From Sebastes aleutianus (lineage: Eukaryota; Chordata; Actinopteri; Perciformes; Sebastidae), in assembly GCA_916700875.1 (NCBI GenBank), contig CAKAKS010000067.1, positions 28,090,433 to 28,154,432 on the forward strand: 64,000 nucleotides of DNA, read 5' to 3'. Positions 60,421 to 64,000 of this stretch are shown here, one piece after another (position 1 is the stretch's first letter; each line of letters begins with the position of its first letter). The position numbers and the translations under genes are program-made. The notes beneath the pieces were generated by a model. The model saw nothing but the letters and a program-made list of their open reading frames with translations. It ran no database searches and was not told the DNA's origin.

Positions 60421-60632
60421 TAGGGCTGGGTATTCTACAATTCCACGATCAAAAACAATCAAAAGGCATTTGCAGTTTAAGGCAACAATTTATAGACTTT
60501 TTTTTTATTATTAATTATAAAGAAAAAGTATTATTTTTTAATGTTGTCTTCATTGTAAGATTAAAACCTTAAATAGATTGTAAATTTTATAAATAGACGA
60601 TACAAATTATTATTATCCCATTATGCCCGGCC
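60421..60632. repeat. Small MITE with GGGCTGGG/GCCCGGCC ends
   Basis: The left end TAGGGCTGGGTATTC and the right end, reverse-complemented, AGGCCGGGCATAATG, form a short imperfect inverted repeat around about 210 bp of AT-rich sequence. It lies in the presumed 3' UTR or downstream flank of tmem53. No clear 8-bp duplication is visible. Confidence 0.5.
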
Positions 60633-61035
60633 TCACTTTTAGAATCACTACTACTAAAGTACAATGCATCACATTTTACAACAACATTAAATACCATTTA
60701 AATGATCCTAAAGGATTTATTTTCCAGTGTATAGCAATTGTTTGTATTCTTATTTTTTACATATGGTATATGACTGTTGCAAAAACATTGGAGTAGGCAG
60801 GGTTAGGCCTTCTGTGAATTGCACGGTTGGTTTTCCAGACATGGATTAACACCTAGACCACGTCTGTGGAACCTTCCCATTATGTGCACTGGGACGGGAA
60901 AACATCCCCAAGATCTTCAGCTCAAATTTCAGCCGTCCTGCACAAATGTTCGGCCTCATTTTCTAACCGATTTTGTCTGATTTTCTTCACAAGACTACTT
61001 AACAAGAGGGTTAGAAAAATCTTCTCTCCCGATTT

Positions 61036-61737
61036 TCATTGACTCTGAACCGTCTGTCTCTTCTTTGTCTCAGTCCCTTCCAGGTCCTTCATGCATGCAA
61101 CAAGGAAATCGCGGCACTTGACGGCATACTGCTCAGGAAAATCACGGAAATGACCGACGTGGGGACTGGAAACGAAATCAAAACTGTCCACCGGGACGCC
61201 TTTCTGCTTCAGGGTGTCCACAAACAGCGTGATGTCCCGGTGCCTGATGACCTGGTCGGCTCTAGAGTACAGGTAGAAATGCGGCCAGGCGGGCGGCCTC
61301 TCCTTCACCGCGTCGTAGTGGTTCTTGTGGATGAACTTGGTCAAGGGGTACAGCACGACGCGCAACAGGAAAACAGTCACTGCGAAAAGGGCTAAGAGGA
61401 CGTACCTTAAAACTGGAGTTATTTTGGGCCCCAGGGTGGCCGTCAGCGCACGCAGAGCCCCGCGGACGTTCGCGCTACCTGGGGCGCTGTCCACTAAGGC
61501 CCCGATCACACACAAAGAACTGAACTGTTTATCACTGTTCAACAACTCTATAATGTAACGGTACAGCATGAAGCCACCATTACTGAATATGTGAAAGAAA
61601 ATGGGACTGTTCTCCACCTCATAGTCATACAGGATCTCCAGCAGCTTGAGAGCCGTGCTGCTCAGCTCCTTGTAGCCAAACGACTCGGAGATGAAGACCG
61701 TCTTCAAGGGAGCTGTGTAGCGGACGGTGACGCAGCC
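61036..61737 (-). CDS. tmem53: Transmembrane protein 53, last coding exon (5' part off window)
   Basis: This exon encodes 233 residues, from a splice acceptor (CTTTTAG|GGC at 61738/61737) to TGA at 61036. It begins GCVTVRYTAP, the expected interior of the protein, so the in-frame ATG at 61707 is not the true start. TMEM53 belongs to the DUF829 alpha/beta-hydrolase-like family. The nucleophile-elbow-like motif FHIFSNGG, the YSRADQVI segment and the HVGHFRDFP histidine region are all present. A hydrophobic span (YVLLALFAVTVFLLRVVLYP) is the membrane segment. In mammals the protein is in the nuclear envelope and dampens BMP-SMAD signalling. The frame is intact. Upstream exons lie beyond 64000. 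Confidence 0.92.
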   Translation of the reverse strand, partial: GCVTVRYTAPLKTVFISESFGYKELSSTALKLLEILYDYEVENSPIFFHIFSNGGFMLYRYIIELLNSDKQFSSLCVIGALVDSAPGSANVRGALRALTATLGPKITPVLRYVLLALFAVTVFLLRVVLYPLTKFIHKNHYDAVKERPPAWPHFYLYSRADQVIRHRDITLFVDTLKQKGVPVDSFDFVSSPHVGHFRDFPEQYAVKCRDFLVACMKDLEGTETKKRQTVQSQ

Positions 61738-61799
61738 CTAAAAGTGAGGAAAACAAAGAAAAGAAAGAATATAATATGAGTTGCTGACGGGTTTGCACT

Positions 61800-62123
61800 G
61801 CTGTTATAATGTCATAATGTGGCTAAATGGACAATAAGCATCTTCTTCTTTGGTGTTAATTTGCGGTTGGCAAACCAGCTTGGAGGTGCATTACTACCAC
61901 CTACTGGACTGGAGTTTGGAGCAGCAGATTGGCAGGAAAATAATAATTGAAATTTTTTTTTTTTTTTTTTAATTGTTTTTCCTAGCAGATGCCCCAACGT
62001 AATATTCCCATCATTTAGTCCTGATATTAATTCCCTGCTTTCTTCGTTGTACCTGATGCACTCTATAAGAACATGTTTGACAGTTTCCAGTTTATTACAG
62101 TGCGTGCATATAGCATCTTGCAA
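61800..62123 (-). pseudogene. 3' remnant of a non-LTR retrotransposon ORF
   Basis: A minus-strand frame starting at 62123 carries a C-x2-C ... H-x4-C zinc knuckle (CTHCNKLETVKHVLIEC) of the type found at the C-terminal end of LINE reverse transcriptase proteins. It is followed by REL-SGLN and then decays into an A-rich run (61948-61971 as T-run on plus). The 3' flank includes CCACCTACTGGACTGGAG, a phrase common in teleost LINE tails. It is a short truncated piece with no reverse transcriptase core. Confidence 0.6.
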
Positions 62124-62640
62124 ACTTTGCTAATGAATATAGTATGTTATTGCACACTTGCTAATGTATGGTATCTTGCACACTTTGCTAATGAATATAG
62201 TATCTTGCACACTTTGCTAATGTATATAGTATGTTATTGCACACTTGCTAATGTATATAGTATCTTGCACACTTTGCTAATGTATATAGTATGTAATTGC
62301 ACACTTGCTAATGTATATAGTATGTTATTGCACACTTGCTAATGAATATAGTATCTTGCACACTTTGCTAATGTATATAGTATGTTATTGCACACTTGCT
62401 AATGTATATAGTATCTTGCACACTTTGCTAATGAATTTAGTATCTTGCACAAATTGCTAATGTATATAGTATGTCATTACATACTTGCTAATGTATATAG
62501 TATCTTGCACACTTTGCTAATGTATATAATATGTTATTGCACACTTGCTAATGTATATAGTATGTCTTTGCACACTTTGTAAATGTATATAGTATATTAT
62601 TGCACACTTTGTTAATGAATATAGTGGGTCATTCTATGTT
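62112..62640 (+). repeat. ~60-bp dimeric minisatellite
   Basis: Alternating half-units of about 29 bp (ATAGTATCTTGCACACTTTG + CTAATGTAT) and 31 bp (ATAGTATGTTATTGCACACT + TGCTAATGTAT) repeat for about 530 bp, some 17 half-units. Alternation is not strict: some half-units repeat twice in a row. The frames through it are artefacts. Confidence 0.92.
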
Positions 62641-62815
62641 TATAATTATGGTAGTTGTAATAGTCAGGTATATTTATAGTGTATTCCAATATTCTTTATA
62701 TATGTACATTTGTATGTACTGTATGTATTGTACATTTGATGTACTGTTCCTGTGCATTGCTTGGATAACCTGTTTGCTGTAACACAACAATTTCCAATTT
62801 TTGCATCAATGAAAT
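62641..62815 (+). repeat. Retroposon-like 3' tail sequence
   Basis: The sequence ends TGCTGTAACACAACAATTTC, then CAATTTTTGCATCAATGAAATACATC, running directly into the TATC array. This is the pattern of teleost retroposon tails whose terminal short repeat seeds a microsatellite. The upstream boundary is unclear. Confidence 0.45.
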
Positions 62816-62976
62816 ACATCTATCTATCTATGTATCTATCTATGTATCTATCTATCTATGTATCTATCTATGTATCTATCTATCTATCTATGTATCTATC
62901 TATCTATGTATCTATCTATGTATCTATCTATCTATCTATCTATGTATCTATCTATCTATCTATCTATGTATCTATG

Positions 62977-63011
<35 letters not shown>

Positions 63012-63332
63012 GTATCTATCTATGTATCTATCTATCTATCTATGTATCTATCTATCTATCTATCTATGTATCTATCTATCTATCTATGTATCTATCTATG
63101 TATCTATCTATCTATGTATCTATCTATGTATCTATCTATCTATGTATCTATCTATGTATCTATCTATCTATCTATGTATCTATCTATGTATCTATCTATC
63201 TATCTATGTATCTATCTATCTATGTATCTATCTATCTATGTATCTATCTATCTATCTATCTATCTATGTATCTATCTATGTATCTATCTATCTATCTATC
63301 TATGTATCTATCTATCTATCTATCTATCTATG

Positions 63333-63363
<31 letters not shown>

Positions 63364-63472
63364 GTATCTATCTATGTATCTATCTATCTATGTATCTATC
63401 TATGTATCTATCTATCTATCTATGTATCTATCTATGTATCTATCTATCTATCTATGTATCTATCTATCTATG

Positions 63473-63507
<35 letters not shown>

Positions 63508-63520
63508 GTATCTATCTATG

Positions 63521-63555
<35 letters not shown>

Positions 63556-63580
63556 GTATCTATCTATCTATCTATCTATG

Positions 63581-63635
<55 letters not shown>

Positions 63636-63832
63636 GTATCTATCTATCTATCTATCTATGTATCTATCTATCTATCTATCTATCTATGTATCTATCTATC
63701 TATCTATCTATGTATCTATCTATCTATCTATGTATCTATCTATCTATCTATCTATCTATGTATCTATCTATGTATCTATCTATCTATGTATCTATCTATC
63801 TATCTATCTATGTATCTATCTATCTATCTATG

Positions 63833-63863
<31 letters not shown>

Positions 63864-63912
63864 GTATCTATCTATCTATCTATGTATCTATCTATCTATC
63901 TATCTATCTATG

Positions 63913-63951
<39 letters not shown>

Positions 63952-64000
63952 GTATCTATCTATCTATCTATCTATGTATCTATCTATCTATCTATCTATC
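62816..64000 (+). repeat. Long (TATC)n/(TATG)n microsatellite, runs off window
   Basis: At least 1185 bp consist only of TATC tetramers with frequent single TATG variants. The variants are spaced irregularly, most often every 2 to 6 tetramers (TATCTATCTATGTATC). The reverse strand is a GATA array with CATA variants. The array starts abruptly after the retroposon-like tail and has not ended at 64000. Confidence 0.98.

Larger units (their letters stand above)
61738..64000 (-). other. tmem53: Intron of tmem53 (left part)
   Basis: From the acceptor at 61738 rightwards no further tmem53 exon is found up to the window edge. The intron is filled by a LINE 3' remnant, a minisatellite, a retroposon-like tail and a long (TATC)n array. 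The branch-point and pyrimidine tract precede the acceptor on the minus strand (TTCTTTCTTTTC near 61752-61766). Confidence 0.7.

Noticed and set aside
61039..61395. 118-residue plus-strand frame opposite tmem53
   Set aside because: It is an antisense shadow of the GC-rich tmem53 exon, whose minus-strand protein is clearly recognisable.
62816..64000. CRISPR-like periodic array
   Set aside because: The period is 4 bp with no spacers; this is a eukaryotic microsatellite.

Overview
The window is nuclear DNA from a ray-finned fish, most likely a percomorph. It is AT-rich and intron-rich, dense in (CA)n, (GA)n and (TATC)n arrays, and full of teleost-type interspersed repeats (hAT, Tc1, TTAA-inserting and foldback elements). 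Nothing in it looks bacterial or viral. The only host gene recognised with confidence is tmem53, whose last coding exon lies on the minus strand at 61036-61737. Its upstream exons must lie beyond the right edge. The other 60 kb is a gene desert: repeats separated by blocks of low-repeat sequence that look like conserved non-coding DNA. In vertebrates TMEM53 lies beside RNF220, a very large gene. The desert could be RNF220 intron or flank, but no RNF220 exon was recognised, so this is context only.

Layout. 1-5500: a truncated repeat, a 288-bp foldback, a dispersed repeat, then a quiet block (2500-4700). 5526-6411: a ~420-bp repeat split by a 576-bp deleted hAT element that keeps a broken BED-finger exon and has 8-bp target duplications. 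6412-26070: mostly plain non-coding sequence with scattered repeat fragments and microsatellites. 26071-32977: a nested stack. An outer foldback repeat holds (i) a 4.9-kb TTAA-flanked element with a spliced C2H2 zinc-finger gene model and (ii) a 1.6-kb Tc1/mariner element with 97% identical ~213-bp inverted repeats and a transposase broken by an apparent 2-bp deletion. 33230-40451: a pair of TTAA MITEs in opposite orientation, an 892-bp hAT element with its own nested palindromic MITE, and a SINE head. 40452-60420: microsatellites, more repeat copies and quiet blocks. 60421-64000: a small MITE, tmem53, a LINE remnant, a ~60-bp minisatellite, and a (TATC)n/(TATG)n array of at least 1.18 kb that runs off the window.

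The most interesting unit is the 26166-31087 element. Four minus-strand exons with consensus splice sites and matching phases join into a 322-codon frame: C2H2 fingers followed by a C-terminal domain. A single TAG interrupts it. A 130-bp palindrome-rich satellite sits at one end only, and a perfect 14-bp-stem hairpin lies just upstream of the gene. The class (Kolobok-like or another TTAA-inserting type) is inferred, because no transposase catalytic domain was recognised.
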